Shown piece by piece: positions 43,350 to 51,774 of a stretch of 64,000 nt of DNA (its first letter is position 1; each line of letters starts with the position of its first letter). Origin of the DNA: Anaerolineales bacterium UBA3499 (GTDB lineage: Bacteria; Chloroflexota; Anaerolineae; Anaerolineales; UBA11657); NCBI GenBank assembly GCA_002377585.1, contig DFQC01000038.1, positions 29,604 through 93,603 on the forward strand. The letters are read 5' to 3'. Position numbers and translations under genes: made by a program. Under the pieces are notes generated by a model. That model was given only the letters and a program-made list of their open reading frames with translations, did no database searches and was not told where the DNA came from.

Positions 43350-45134
43350 TCATCTTACCTCTTCCAAAACATAACATTGCAATGAATCTCCTACCTCAAA
43401 GTCTTGAAAATCTTTAAGCCCTATTCCACACTCAAATCCTTTGCGTACTTGATTCACATCATCTTTCTCATGTTTTAGTGAGGAAACATTGCCATCATGC
43501 ACAACTTTGTCACCTCGCACCACACGAGCAAGAGCCTTACGACGAAACTCTCCTGATCTCATATAACAACCTGCAATTTGACCTAGTTTTGATATTTTGA
43601 ATACTTCACGCACTTCTGCTTCTCCCACAATCACCTCTTGTTCTTCCGGCTCTAATAGACCCTGTAGTGCCTTTTCAACATCTTCTACCAATCTGTAGAT
43701 GACTTGATATTCACGAATAGACACTCCTTTAGTACGAGCTAGGTTTTGAGCAGATGTATCTGGTGTGACGTTAAAACCAATAACTATAGCCCTAGAAGCA
43801 ATAGCAAGAAGCACATCGTTTTCATTAATATTTCCCAATTCTGTATGTAAAAGTCGGACTTTTAGTCCTTCTGTTCCAAGTTGTTCAAGCGAATTAACTA
43901 TTGGCTCTAAGGAGCCCTGAACATCAACTTTTACTACTAGATTCAATTCCTGTGTTTTCCCAGATTCAAACTCAACAAAAATACTCTCCAAATCAACTAT
44001 TGGTGAGGCCTGTCTAATCGTCTGATCCGATTTATGCGTTTCGGATACGTTTGTCCTTGCTTGACGAACAGTATCAACAATCTTGAACATGTCACCAGCC
44101 CTAGGCACCACATTTAAGCCCATCACCTCAACTGGACAAGATGGGATCGCCTCATCAATAGGATCACCACTATGAGAAAACATTGCCCTCATTCTTCCCC
44201 AAGCACCCCCCGCTACTACTATATCGCCTTTCCGAAGTGTCCCATTTTGCACCAACAAAGTCGCGACAACACCACGATTTTTGTCTATTTTGGATTCTAT
44301 AACCATCCCAGTACCGTCAGCATTAGGATTAGCCTTAATCGCAATATCCTCACTAATCAACAAGATGGCTTCTAGTAAATCATCTATGCCTGTCGAATCT
44401 TTTGCTGATACTGGCACTACCATAGTATCACCATCCCATTCATCTGTAGTCAAACCAGCATCTGACAATTGTTGTTTTACCCTTTCCGGATTAGACCCAG
44501 CAACATCTATCTTATTCAAAGCAACAACTATAGGTACCCCCGCAGCTTGCGCATGTGCAATTGCCTCTTTAGTCTGAGGCATTACCCCATCGTCAGCTGC
44601 AACCACAAGCACAACAATGTCTGTGGATTGAGCACCTCTAGCACGCATTGCAGTAAATGCTGCATGGCCCGGAGTATCTAGGAACGTAATTGGTCGTCCC
44701 TCCCAGTTAATCTGATAGGCACCAATATGCTGGGTAATTCCACCTGCTTCATCTTCAACCACGTTGGCACGACGGATTACATCCAACAATGAAGTCTTAC
44801 CATGATCTACATGACCCAAAATTGCTACCACAGGCGGTCTTTGCTCTAAATCAGTTTCATCTTCCTGTTGAATGATCTTGCGCCACTCAGGCAACGCAAT
44901 ACTGGATTTTTCTTCTAATTCTTCTTCAGAATCTTGTTGTTCAACTTCACGTCCCATCTCCTCAGCTACTATTGCTGCCGTTTCGTAATCAATTTGCTGG
45001 TTAATATTGGCAATCACGCCATTAGCCATAAGTTGTTTGATTACTTCAATTGGACTGACCTCGATAAGATCAGCCAACTCCCTCACAGTAACAAGTTCTG
45101 GAACTATTACACGTGCACTTTTATCTTCAGTCAC
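43350..45134 (-). CDS. infB: Translation initiation factor IF-2
   Basis: A GTPase that places initiator tRNA on the ribosome. At 594 residues it is a short form, lacking the long variable N-terminus of many IF-2 proteins. A single IF2-N-like segment (TVRELADLIEVSPIEVIKQL) is followed by a brief acidic linker. The G-domain has G1 GHVDHGKT at 107-114, DTPGHAAF (G3) and NKID (G4). Domains II to IV follow, including the C-terminal initiator-tRNA-binding region. The start overlaps the ylxR stop by 1 bp. Confidence 0.97.
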   Translation of the reverse strand: MTEDKSARVIVPELVTVRELADLIEVSPIEVIKQLMANGVIANINQQIDYETAAIVAEEMGREVEQQDSEEELEEKSSIALPEWRKIIQQEDETDLEQRPPVVAILGHVDHGKTSLLDVIRRANVVEDEAGGITQHIGAYQINWEGRPITFLDTPGHAAFTAMRARGAQSTDIVVLVVAADDGVMPQTKEAIAHAQAAGVPIVVALNKIDVAGSNPERVKQQLSDAGLTTDEWDGDTMVVPVSAKDSTGIDDLLEAILLISEDIAIKANPNADGTGMVIESKIDKNRGVVATLLVQNGTLRKGDIVVAGGAWGRMRAMFSHSGDPIDEAIPSCPVEVMGLNVVPRAGDMFKIVDTVRQARTNVSETHKSDQTIRQASPIVDLESIFVEFESGKTQELNLVVKVDVQGSLEPIVNSLEQLGTEGLKVRLLHTELGNINENDVLLAIASRAIVIGFNVTPDTSAQNLARTKGVSIREYQVIYRLVEDVEKALQGLLEPEEQEVIVGEAEVREVFKISKLGQIAGCYMRSGEFRRKALARVVRGDKVVHDGNVSSLKHEKDDVNQVRKGFECGIGLKDFQDFEVGDSLQCYVLEEVR

Positions 45135-45430
45135 TACACCACCTCAAAACTCATTTTTGTAGTAATTTTCTCTATGTCCTTCCTAAGACCCAGTAAATTA
45201 TCTGGATTATCCTCAACACGCAAAGCTTTTCTAAGAACACGTCCATCTAATATGCGATCCCAGCATTTGCCACTATTGTGAATGTAAGCGCCCCGACCGT
45301 TACATTTACCAGTCTTATCAACCATAACTCCATTTTTGCTGTTCACAAGTCTTATTAATACATGTTTCACATCAGTTGACCGACAACCAATACATGTTCT
45401 GATTTGTGTTTTTTTCATTTTGTCGGTCAT
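45134..45430 (-). CDS. YlxR/RnpM family RNA-binding protein
   Basis: A 98-residue protein with the YlxR signature RTCIGCRSTDVKHVLIRLV at 11-29 and NGRGAYIHNSGKCWDRIL in the middle. YlxR (RnpM) binds RNA, and in Firmicutes it modulates RNase P. It sits between nusA (19-bp gap) and infB (1-bp overlap), exactly where it is usually found. Confidence 0.92.
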   Translation of the reverse strand: MTDKMKKTQIRTCIGCRSTDVKHVLIRLVNSKNGVMVDKTGKCNGRGAYIHNSGKCWDRILDGRVLRKALRVEDNPDNLLGLRKDIEKITTKMSFEVV

Positions 45431-45449
45431 TTACACAGTTTGGCCTTAA

Positions 45450-47348
45450 CTACTCGATATCTTCGATCTCATCTTCCCAATTAAACTGTCCCCTGCTGCG
45501 TTTATGTGAATGAGAGGTTATATAAACTCCTCTTTCATCGTCAAATACTGTCGTACGTTTCTTGCGACGCTTTTTCTTTTTATCTTTTGATTGTAGTAAT
45601 TTGTCAATGTCCTGTACATCTTCTTCATAGTCTGGAACCATTGCGTCATCAGTTTTTTCAATAGTCTCAGTAAATGTGCTCTCGTCCTCTTCTAACCCCA
45701 CTTCTGATTCTTCCTCAGTATTTTTTGTTTCCTGTTCATCACCATCAACATCTTCTGATTCTAATGATCCGGATTCTGACTCATCACTATCAACACTTGT
45801 ATCATCGAGAACAACATGCTCTCCATCAACTATTTCAGGTTCAGGCATATCAGCAGCTAATTCATTCAGCTTGCCATGTATGTTCTCAACCACCTTCGGG
45901 CCAATACCGCTCAATGCCAATATAACATCCGAGTCCATAGACAATTGTTCTAACACCTGTCCAACAGTCTCAAAATTAGCTTCCATTAAAATAGTTCTTA
46001 TACGATCAGTTAGACAATCAGCATCACTCAATGAAAAACCATATGCAGATGCAGGAATTCCAGCACGTACAACTTCCAGTTTAGCCCTTCTTTCAGCAAG
46101 CTCAGCTTCGTGCATCTCAAGTCTTCGTTCCTCCACGGAATTCACCAAACTTGTCAAAGTACTATATTCCTCTGGCATAACAGGTTTACCTTCATCCATT
46201 TTAACCAAAGTGATTGCAACCCTTTCCATATCAGATTCCAACTCTATAGCGAGCTCTCCGTAATAATCATCGTCACGAAGTAGGTCTATCGATTCATGTG
46301 CAGCCTCAGCCAGACTCTTTATATCAATACGCCAACCAGTAAGCTTGGCAGCAAGACGTGCGTTCTGACCTTCACGTCCAATAGCAAGAGACAATTGATC
46401 GTCAGGTACAATTACAGTGGCTGTGCGTCCTTCTGGAGTAGTATCATCCTCCAAGTGCACACCAGACACCCTAGCTGGACTCAGCGCTTTTGAGATAAAG
46501 ACAGATGCATCAGGATTCCATTGAATTACATCTATCTTCTCTCCATGCAATTCCTTCACAATTGACTGAATCCTCATACCTCTCATACCAACACAGGCTC
46601 CTACAGGATCAATACCCTGCTGCATAGCATCAACGGCAACTTTTGACCGATATCCAGCCTCCCTAGCTATAGATTTAATCTCAACCACTCCATTATAAAT
46701 TTCAGGCACCTCCATCTCTAGTAGACGTCGCAATAAATTACGATGAGTACGTGAAACTATTATTTCGGGACCACGTGAAGTCTTTCTGACTTCCACTAAG
46801 TAAACCCGCAATTTTTCATGAGTACGATATCGTTCGCCAGGCATCTGTTGATTTCGAGGCATCTGCGCTTCTGCACGGCCTAAAGATAGGGTAACCCCTT
46901 TCATGCTATAACTCTGAACCGTACCGTGAATAATGTCACCCTCACGCTCAATATATTCTTGATACTGACTTTCACGTTCAGCTTCTTTTAGCTTTTGTAA
47001 TATCACTTGCTTTGCTGTTTGCGCTGCGATCCTACCAAAACCAGAAGGAGTAGAATCTACTTTAATCAAGTCCCCCAACTGCACTTCTGAGTCTATTTCA
47101 CGAGCTATTGATAAAGCAACCTCTGTACGATCATCTTGAGGATCTTCCACCACTTCTTTTTCTGCAAACACAGATACTTGTCCACTTTCAGGTTCCACCC
47201 GAGCAACCACTTCTTGAGCATCCGAAGCGATAACTGATTTCCTATATGCTTGCTCAAGCGCTAACTCTACTGCCGATATTATCGTTGTAGTTTCTAAGCG
47301 ACTGCGTTCTGCAATCTCATTGAATGCCAATGCAAATTCACTTTTCAT
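45450..47348 (-). CDS. nusA: Transcription termination/antitermination factor NusA
   Basis: Binds RNA polymerase and nascent RNA. The 632 residues contain the N-terminal polymerase-binding domain, an S1 domain (GDIIHGTVQSYSMKGVTLSL), KH1 (VGACVGMRGMRIQSIVKELHG) and KH2 (IGREGQNARLAAKLTGWRI). A helix-hairpin-helix-like part follows (ILALSGIGPKVVENI). The last ~110 residues are unusual: a long Asp/Glu/Ser-rich stretch (about 525-590), then a Lys/Arg block (KDKKKKRRKKR), then an acidic end. It starts the operon toward infB; rimP, usually just upstream, is missing here. GGGAG precedes the ATG. Confidence 0.96.
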   Translation of the reverse strand: MKSEFALAFNEIAERSRLETTTIISAVELALEQAYRKSVIASDAQEVVARVEPESGQVSVFAEKEVVEDPQDDRTEVALSIAREIDSEVQLGDLIKVDSTPSGFGRIAAQTAKQVILQKLKEAERESQYQEYIEREGDIIHGTVQSYSMKGVTLSLGRAEAQMPRNQQMPGERYRTHEKLRVYLVEVRKTSRGPEIIVSRTHRNLLRRLLEMEVPEIYNGVVEIKSIAREAGYRSKVAVDAMQQGIDPVGACVGMRGMRIQSIVKELHGEKIDVIQWNPDASVFISKALSPARVSGVHLEDDTTPEGRTATVIVPDDQLSLAIGREGQNARLAAKLTGWRIDIKSLAEAAHESIDLLRDDDYYGELAIELESDMERVAITLVKMDEGKPVMPEEYSTLTSLVNSVEERRLEMHEAELAERRAKLEVVRAGIPASAYGFSLSDADCLTDRIRTILMEANFETVGQVLEQLSMDSDVILALSGIGPKVVENIHGKLNELAADMPEPEIVDGEHVVLDDTSVDSDESESGSLESEDVDGDEQETKNTEEESEVGLEEDESTFTETIEKTDDAMVPDYEEDVQDIDKLLQSKDKKKKRRKKRTTVFDDERGVYITSHSHKRSRGQFNWEDEIEDIE

Positions 47349-47382
47349 ACTATGTTAGTCTCCCACAATGTAATAAATTTCC

Positions 47383-47415
47383 AAAAAAAAGAGAAGCGGG
47401 GCTCACCCACTTCTC
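47383..47415 (-). terminator. Rho-independent terminator after dprE1
   Basis: On the minus strand a hairpin at 47415-47391 (GAGAAG ... CTTCTC arms, one mismatch, then GGG/CCC, 5-nt loop) is followed at once by eight T residues (47390-47383). It would end the dprE2-dprE1 transcript, and it lies 35 bp before nusA, separating the two units. Confidence 0.85.
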
Positions 47416-47528
47416 AATATCATAATTACTTATAACCCCTTTCTATCGAGATTATATCATAGCCACAGAGCCGGTGCAAACATTAATCTATCAGCATCAT
47501 TGATATTCTATGTAAAACTATATGCAAT

Positions 47529-48977
47529 CTAGTTGTTCACCTGGTAATCATGTAACTCAGGCAATATACGACGGGACAAATTACTCTGAAGCAGATTGTT
47601 TGGATCGCACAAAATTTTCAAGTCTATGAGTCTTGCAAGGGTTTTTGGTCCTAGAAACAACCGCGCAGCCTCCGGTTTAAGTGTGCTATCTTTTGCAAAA
47701 TAGAACCGGCCGCCTGCGTCTAGTACAATCTCGTCTAGCTTAGCTAAAAGACTTGATAACCTAGCACGATTGCTATCTTTCACTGAGAAGTCAATAGCCA
47801 GTGAATAACCATCCAAATTGCAAGAAATCAGGAAGTCATCGTTCCTATGTCTTTTGACAACCCCCAAATAAGGTTGCAATTTGGCATCGGTACAGTAATG
47901 AATTATCTTAGAAAAAACAGTGTGGGCATTCCTGTATGGAATAAAACACTGGTATTGTATTAGACCTCCCGGGCAAAACGCTTGCTTCCAATTGGGTATA
48001 TAGTCAAGCAAAAAGTTAAACTGCGCAAGAGATTGTACAAATCTATGACGATTGCGGAGCAGACCCGAATAATAACGAACCATATTAACAATTTTGTATC
48101 CCACACGATGATTAAAGATTCGCAAGAAAAACCACAGATACTGAGCAGGTAAAATACCCAATATTTTGGATGGCAATTCGTGTTTGTTGTTGGATCCATC
48201 ATCTGTCATAATATTCTTATCTGATAACTCTGTATGCCTTGCTGTGTGCACAATACCTCTACCAACAGAACTGCCCCCTACCACACAATCTACCCAACCT
48301 ACTACATAGTCTTCATCTTTACGTGAATCAATAATATGCAAAAGATCATCAAGATTAGCAGCGGATAATGCTGTGACCTGCACTGCTCCCGTTGAGATTT
48401 GCTTCAACTGTAAAGTAATAGACAGAAAACATCCTAACATACCAAACGAGCCCAACATGCCAAAATAAAGATCCTGTGATTCATATCGACTACAACATAC
48501 TGTTTGCCCATTAGGAAGTAACGCCTTAAACTCGATGACATGTTCACCAAATGATCCTACCTGCCAGTGATTTTTGCCATGAATGTTCATTGATGCACAT
48601 CCACCAACTGTGGGATTCATACTTCCCGGCACCACAGGCGGCCACCATCCGGAAGCCACCACTCTCCTCCATAATTGAGCTATAGTCACTCCAGACTGAA
48701 CTGTTATTATTCCATTTTTGGAGTCCCAGTCCAATATACTATTCCAGCCTGATAGATCAACAAGAATCTGCTCGCCATTTAGCGAAGCATCACCATAACT
48801 CTGTCCTCCACCTCGAAAACCAACTGTCATACCTCTGACTTTTGCTAGTTCAAAAATCTCCAACAAATCGTTCTCATTCTCAGGATAATACACATAACAA
48901 CATGCTTCAGACGCCATACCCCAAGCCATTTCTCTCCGGATGGATTGATGTGAAAGTTTGTTCATTGACAATGTCAC
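47529..48977 (-). CDS. DprE1-like FAD-dependent decaprenylphosphoryl-ribose 2'-oxidase
   Basis: A 482-residue VAO-type flavoprotein. Likeness to mycobacterial DprE1 is specific: GGGQSYGDASLNG, PVVPGSMNPTVGG, NIHGKNHWQVGSFGEHV, GGLIQYQCFIP, and GGRFYFAKDS near the end. DprE1 oxidises the 2'-OH of polyprenyl-phosphoryl-beta-D-ribose, and DprE2 then reduces the ketone to give the arabinose donor. Here dprE2 lies just upstream with a 5-bp gap. The N-terminus carries extra residues (MTLSMNKLSHQ), so the second Met is also possible. A terminator follows. The lipid and acceptor glycan in this organism are unknown. Confidence 0.82.
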   Translation of the reverse strand: MTLSMNKLSHQSIRREMAWGMASEACCYVYYPENENDLLEIFELAKVRGMTVGFRGGGQSYGDASLNGEQILVDLSGWNSILDWDSKNGIITVQSGVTIAQLWRRVVASGWWPPVVPGSMNPTVGGCASMNIHGKNHWQVGSFGEHVIEFKALLPNGQTVCCSRYESQDLYFGMLGSFGMLGCFLSITLQLKQISTGAVQVTALSAANLDDLLHIIDSRKDEDYVVGWVDCVVGGSSVGRGIVHTARHTELSDKNIMTDDGSNNKHELPSKILGILPAQYLWFFLRIFNHRVGYKIVNMVRYYSGLLRNRHRFVQSLAQFNFLLDYIPNWKQAFCPGGLIQYQCFIPYRNAHTVFSKIIHYCTDAKLQPYLGVVKRHRNDDFLISCNLDGYSLAIDFSVKDSNRARLSSLLAKLDEIVLDAGGRFYFAKDSTLKPEAARLFLGPKTLARLIDLKILCDPNNLLQSNLSRRILPELHDYQVNN

Positions 48978-48982
48978 GTTGT

Positions 48983-49756
48983 TCAGATATTTAACTTGCG
49001 AAACAAGATAGATGGAACAAGCCTAATCAGCCAACTGATTATAAACCAACGTGAAGGCACATAAACAACCATACGACGACGTTTGATAGCCCTCCATATA
49101 TATTCTGCCGATAGCTCTGCTGAAATTGGCCATAATTCTTTGTCTGCATTTTTCAATAGCGCAGTACTAACTTGGCCAGGTTTAATAGTAGTCAGTACAA
49201 CTCCATGACGAGACAGTCGATTGCGAAAACCCTCAACATAAGTATGTAGGCCTGATTTGGAAGCCGCATATGCTGGCATGCCCATACGACCCCTGTCACC
49301 AGCCACGCTACCAACTACTACTATGTGTCCAGATCTAAGTTTTTCAAAACGCTCAGATACCAAATTCAGCCACGATACTGATCCCAGCAAATTTACTTGA
49401 AAAGTATCCAAATCATTTCCAGTACTATATACCGAAGGATCATTAGGAAATTGAGTTCCTGCATTGTAGATAAACAAATCCAGACCACCCAATTCAGCAC
49501 AAACTTTCACAAAAAGATCGGGAACACCCGTAGTAATTTTCACATCATGCAAAAAATAAGTGGCTTTACCCAAAGTGTCATTGTTAATTGTCTCACAAAG
49601 TTTTTGGAGCTTATCCTCCCGTCGGGCCAACAATGCTAACACGTAACCTTCTCTAGCTAGTCTCAATGCTAAAGCTTTGCCTATTCCAGAAGAAGATCCA
49701 ATAATAATAGCTCGCTTGACTGGTTCTAAAGGCCTAGTAAATGTGATTTCTGACAT
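48983..49756 (-). CDS. DprE2-like short-chain dehydrogenase
   Basis: A 257-residue SDR. The NAD(P) motif is IIGSSSGIGKALA; the catalytic set is VVVGSVAGDRG plus YAASKSGLHTY (Tyr-x3-Lys). IKPGQVSTALL and the C-terminal hydrophobic ending VPSILFRKLNI closely echo DprE2 (which ends in an IFRKLPI-like tail). With the adjacent DprE1-like oxidase it would epimerise polyprenyl-phosphoryl-ribose to the arabinose form. A long leader with GC-rich hairpins precedes it (49871-49931). Confidence 0.8.
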   Translation of the reverse strand: MSEITFTRPLEPVKRAIIIGSSSGIGKALALRLAREGYVLALLARREDKLQKLCETINNDTLGKATYFLHDVKITTGVPDLFVKVCAELGGLDLFIYNAGTQFPNDPSVYSTGNDLDTFQVNLLGSVSWLNLVSERFEKLRSGHIVVVGSVAGDRGRMGMPAYAASKSGLHTYVEGFRNRLSRHGVVLTTIKPGQVSTALLKNADKELWPISAELSAEYIWRAIKRRRMVVYVPSRWFIISWLIRLVPSILFRKLNI

Positions 49757-49870
49757 ATTAGGATGCTATATATTCTAATTTGTTATATATGTGATATTGA
49801 TATAAAACCTCTTACTCATTGTACCTTAACAGAATAAAAATTAATAAGCAAGACATATTTTAGATTAAAA

Positions 49871-49940
49871 GGCCATGCCGGCCTAAACTAAGCGGGGGGG
49901 CACCGCTAGAGAGCAGTCCGGCACAGCGCCGCATATTATA
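49871..49940 (-). promoter_or_regulatory. GC-rich structured leader (candidate attenuator/riboswitch) of dprE2-dprE1
   Basis: In otherwise AT-rich DNA, about 60 bp are very GC-rich. On the minus strand a TATAAT box (49940-49935) is followed by TGCCGG (49923-49918), then a hairpin AGCGG/CCGCT (49907-49891), then CCGGCA (49881-49876), which pairs with TGCCGG. The same CCGGCA is also inside GGCC-GGCAT-GGCC (49883-49871), a small hairpin followed by TTTT. The two pairings exclude each other, as in terminator/antiterminator switches. It lies 115 bp before dprE2 and after tatC. It may simply be the tatC terminator. I do not match it to a known RNA family. Confidence 0.4.
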
Positions 49941-49961
49941 ACGCCTACAAGTGAATTTGTG

Positions 49962-50708
49962 TTACGCAAGTTTGCGTTTGCGAGCCCTATAGGGCAACAC
50001 CGAAAGTGATACGCTGAACAGATACAAACCAACCAATGGCGCCATTACCAGTAACATGTTGAAAGGATCAATTGTTGGAGTAATAGCCGCAGATAAAATA
50101 GCTATTATTACTATCGCTATACGCCATCCTCGTAACAGTTTGCGTGGGGTGACTAAGCCAAGCCAAGCAAGACACATAATGACAAGAGGCATTTCAAATG
50201 CTAAGCCAATCCAAAGTGTAATGGTAAGCACAAACTTAATAAACGATCTTGATGTCCAATTAACAATAAAGATCTCATTCATGAATTGACTCAGAAAATC
50301 AATGGCTGCAGGGGTCATGATAAACCATGCAAAAGATGCGCCAGCTCCAAAAAGCAAAAGAGATCCTGGCACAACAACAATCATCATGTTACGCTCACGC
50401 GCAGTTAGACCAGGACTCACAAATGCAATTATCTGATAAATCAACATAGGAGATGATAAGGCCAATCCACCTGTCAAACCAACACGCAAATATACTGAGA
50501 ATCCCTCTGTTGGCTCAATTATTTGTAGTAATCCACCATAGGGTTCTGTCAAAAATACAATTGCCCTTTCAGCAAAAAACAAACTCACACTAGAGCCCAA
50601 AATCATCATAGCCGCACACCACAATATACGCACTCGCAATTCTGAGAGATGCTGCAACAATGGCATATCACCTGTTGACTTGTTTGCATCTAGTTGAGCA
50701 AAATTCAT
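49962..50708 (-). CDS. tatC: Sec-independent (twin-arginine) translocase subunit TatC
   Basis: The membrane core of the Tat system, which recognises twin-arginine signal peptides and exports folded proteins. The 248 residues have six hydrophobic segments. Family marks are MPLLQHLSELRVRI at the N-terminus, FLTEPYGGLLQIIEPTEGFSVYLRVGL in the first periplasmic loop, and FEMPLVIMCLAWLGLV. It overlaps the TatA/B gene by 4 bp; nusB is upstream. Confidence 0.95.
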   Translation of the reverse strand: MNFAQLDANKSTGDMPLLQHLSELRVRILWCAAMMILGSSVSLFFAERAIVFLTEPYGGLLQIIEPTEGFSVYLRVGLTGGLALSSPMLIYQIIAFVSPGLTARERNMMIVVVPGSLLLFGAGASFAWFIMTPAAIDFLSQFMNEIFIVNWTSRSFIKFVLTITLWIGLAFEMPLVIMCLAWLGLVTPRKLLRGWRIAIVIIAILSAAITPTIDPFNMLLVMAPLVGLYLFSVSLSVLPYRARKRKLA

Positions 50709-51178
50709 CTATCTAATGTGTGATCGAAATGCCAAGCATCATACAAATCAGACCTTTGAGAGGGCTTTTTATCGGTTTGAATATATTCCTCCTTATCAGA
50801 ATCGTTGGGAGGTTTTGTCTCTACACGACTTTGTGGGGTATTATCATTTGATTCAGACTCGAGCGACTCCATAGGTATACCTGACATCGAAGTATTTATA
50901 CTGTCCACGTAGTCAACATATGCCTCTGAGTCAGAAGTACTATCTTTTGTGCCTCCTATACTTCGAATATCATCAAAATGGGAATTGGCATCTTCTTTGA
51001 TATTGTGTACCTCTGCTCTAAATGCAGCCGCTCCCTCCTGCCAGTAGGCAGACATTTTCCTCGCAAAGCGACCCGCACGAAACGCATAATGTATCATCCG
51101 TTCCGGACCTAATACAAGTATCGCAATTACTGCAATCAGAAGAAATTCCCAGCCACCAATCCCGCCAAAACCATTCAT
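50705..51178 (-). CDS. TatA/TatB family translocase subunit
   Basis: A 157-residue single-span protein. The N-terminal segment GGWEFLLIAVIAILVLGPERM is followed by the amphipathic helix IHYAFRAGRFARKMSAYWQ. The GPER motif resembles TatB more than TatA (which has FGP). The remaining ~90 residues are acidic and polar, without fold. It overlaps both nusB and tatC by 4 bp, so the three are translated together. No second Tat A/B gene is in this window. Confidence 0.88.
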   Translation of the reverse strand: MNGFGGIGGWEFLLIAVIAILVLGPERMIHYAFRAGRFARKMSAYWQEGAAAFRAEVHNIKEDANSHFDDIRSIGGTKDSTSDSEAYVDYVDSINTSMSGIPMESLESESNDNTPQSRVETKPPNDSDKEEYIQTDKKPSQRSDLYDAWHFDHTLDR

Positions 51179-51630
51179 GTTTCTAGAGCACCAATATCAA
51201 TATTAGACAATAACATCTGTCTAACATCATTTTCTTTGTCGGCCAGGGTACCAAGCACACCATTCACAAAACGGTATGACGAATCACTACCATATCGCTT
51301 GGCAAGCTCCACTGCTTCATTTATAGCTACCTTAAGGGGAGTATGACCATAAACACCAAACTCCCAAATAGCAATACGTAATATATTTCTATCAATATAT
51401 GGCATCTGGGTCAAAGGCCATTCCTGAGCATGTCGATGTATCACTTGATCCAGCCATGCACGATGCCCCCATGCGCCCTTCACCAATTGTATAGCAAAAT
51501 CTTTGATATCTTGTTCTTTATCAATGTATCCGCGCACATATACGAAGGTTCCTTCCATTGAATGACCACTGCAGTCCATTTCATACATAATCTGCAATGC
51601 TAGTCGACGAGCTTTACGACGTGCCTTCAT
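51175..51630 (-). CDS. nusB: Transcription antitermination factor NusB
   Basis: An all-helical 151-residue protein that binds boxA RNA with NusE. Typical parts are ARRLALQIMYEMDCSG at the start, IDRNILRIAIWEF in the middle, and VAINEAVELAKRYGSDSSYRFVNGVLG near the end, the family's best-conserved block. It is the first gene of the nusB-tatA/B-tatC run. The gap to fabG (51631-51774) holds only an AT palindrome at 51744-51761. Confidence 0.93.
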   Translation of the reverse strand: MKARRKARRLALQIMYEMDCSGHSMEGTFVYVRGYIDKEQDIKDFAIQLVKGAWGHRAWLDQVIHRHAQEWPLTQMPYIDRNILRIAIWEFGVYGHTPLKVAINEAVELAKRYGSDSSYRFVNGVLGTLADKENDVRQMLLSNIDIGALET

Positions 51631-51774
51631 CAGTTATTATCCTAATTCTAATTAATTACCTGTTACATATCATTCCGGATGCCAAGGACAGTGATGTGCA
51701 TATAGATTACCAGTCACTCTCAATCAGATATTTATGTGTTCACATATCTATATATAGATATAATGCATAAGCTG

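Noticed and set aside
45676..46263. A long plus-strand frame opposite nusA
   Set aside because: It is Ser/Thr-rich and arises from the acidic repeats of NusA read backwards; no start signal and no family likeness.
47349..47528. A missing rimP gene upstream of nusA
   Set aside because: The gap holds only the terminator and a short leader; no RimP-like frame exists on either strand.
49871..49940. SRP RNA, RNase P RNA or tmRNA gene in the GC-rich island
   Set aside because: The SRP core, RNase P P4 blocks and tmRNA tRNA-like ends are all missing; left as an unassigned structured leader.
51744..51761. 18-bp perfect AT palindrome between nusB and fabG
   Set aside because: It is a run of ATATCTATATATAGATAT in AT-rich DNA; chance is likely and there is no terminator tail.
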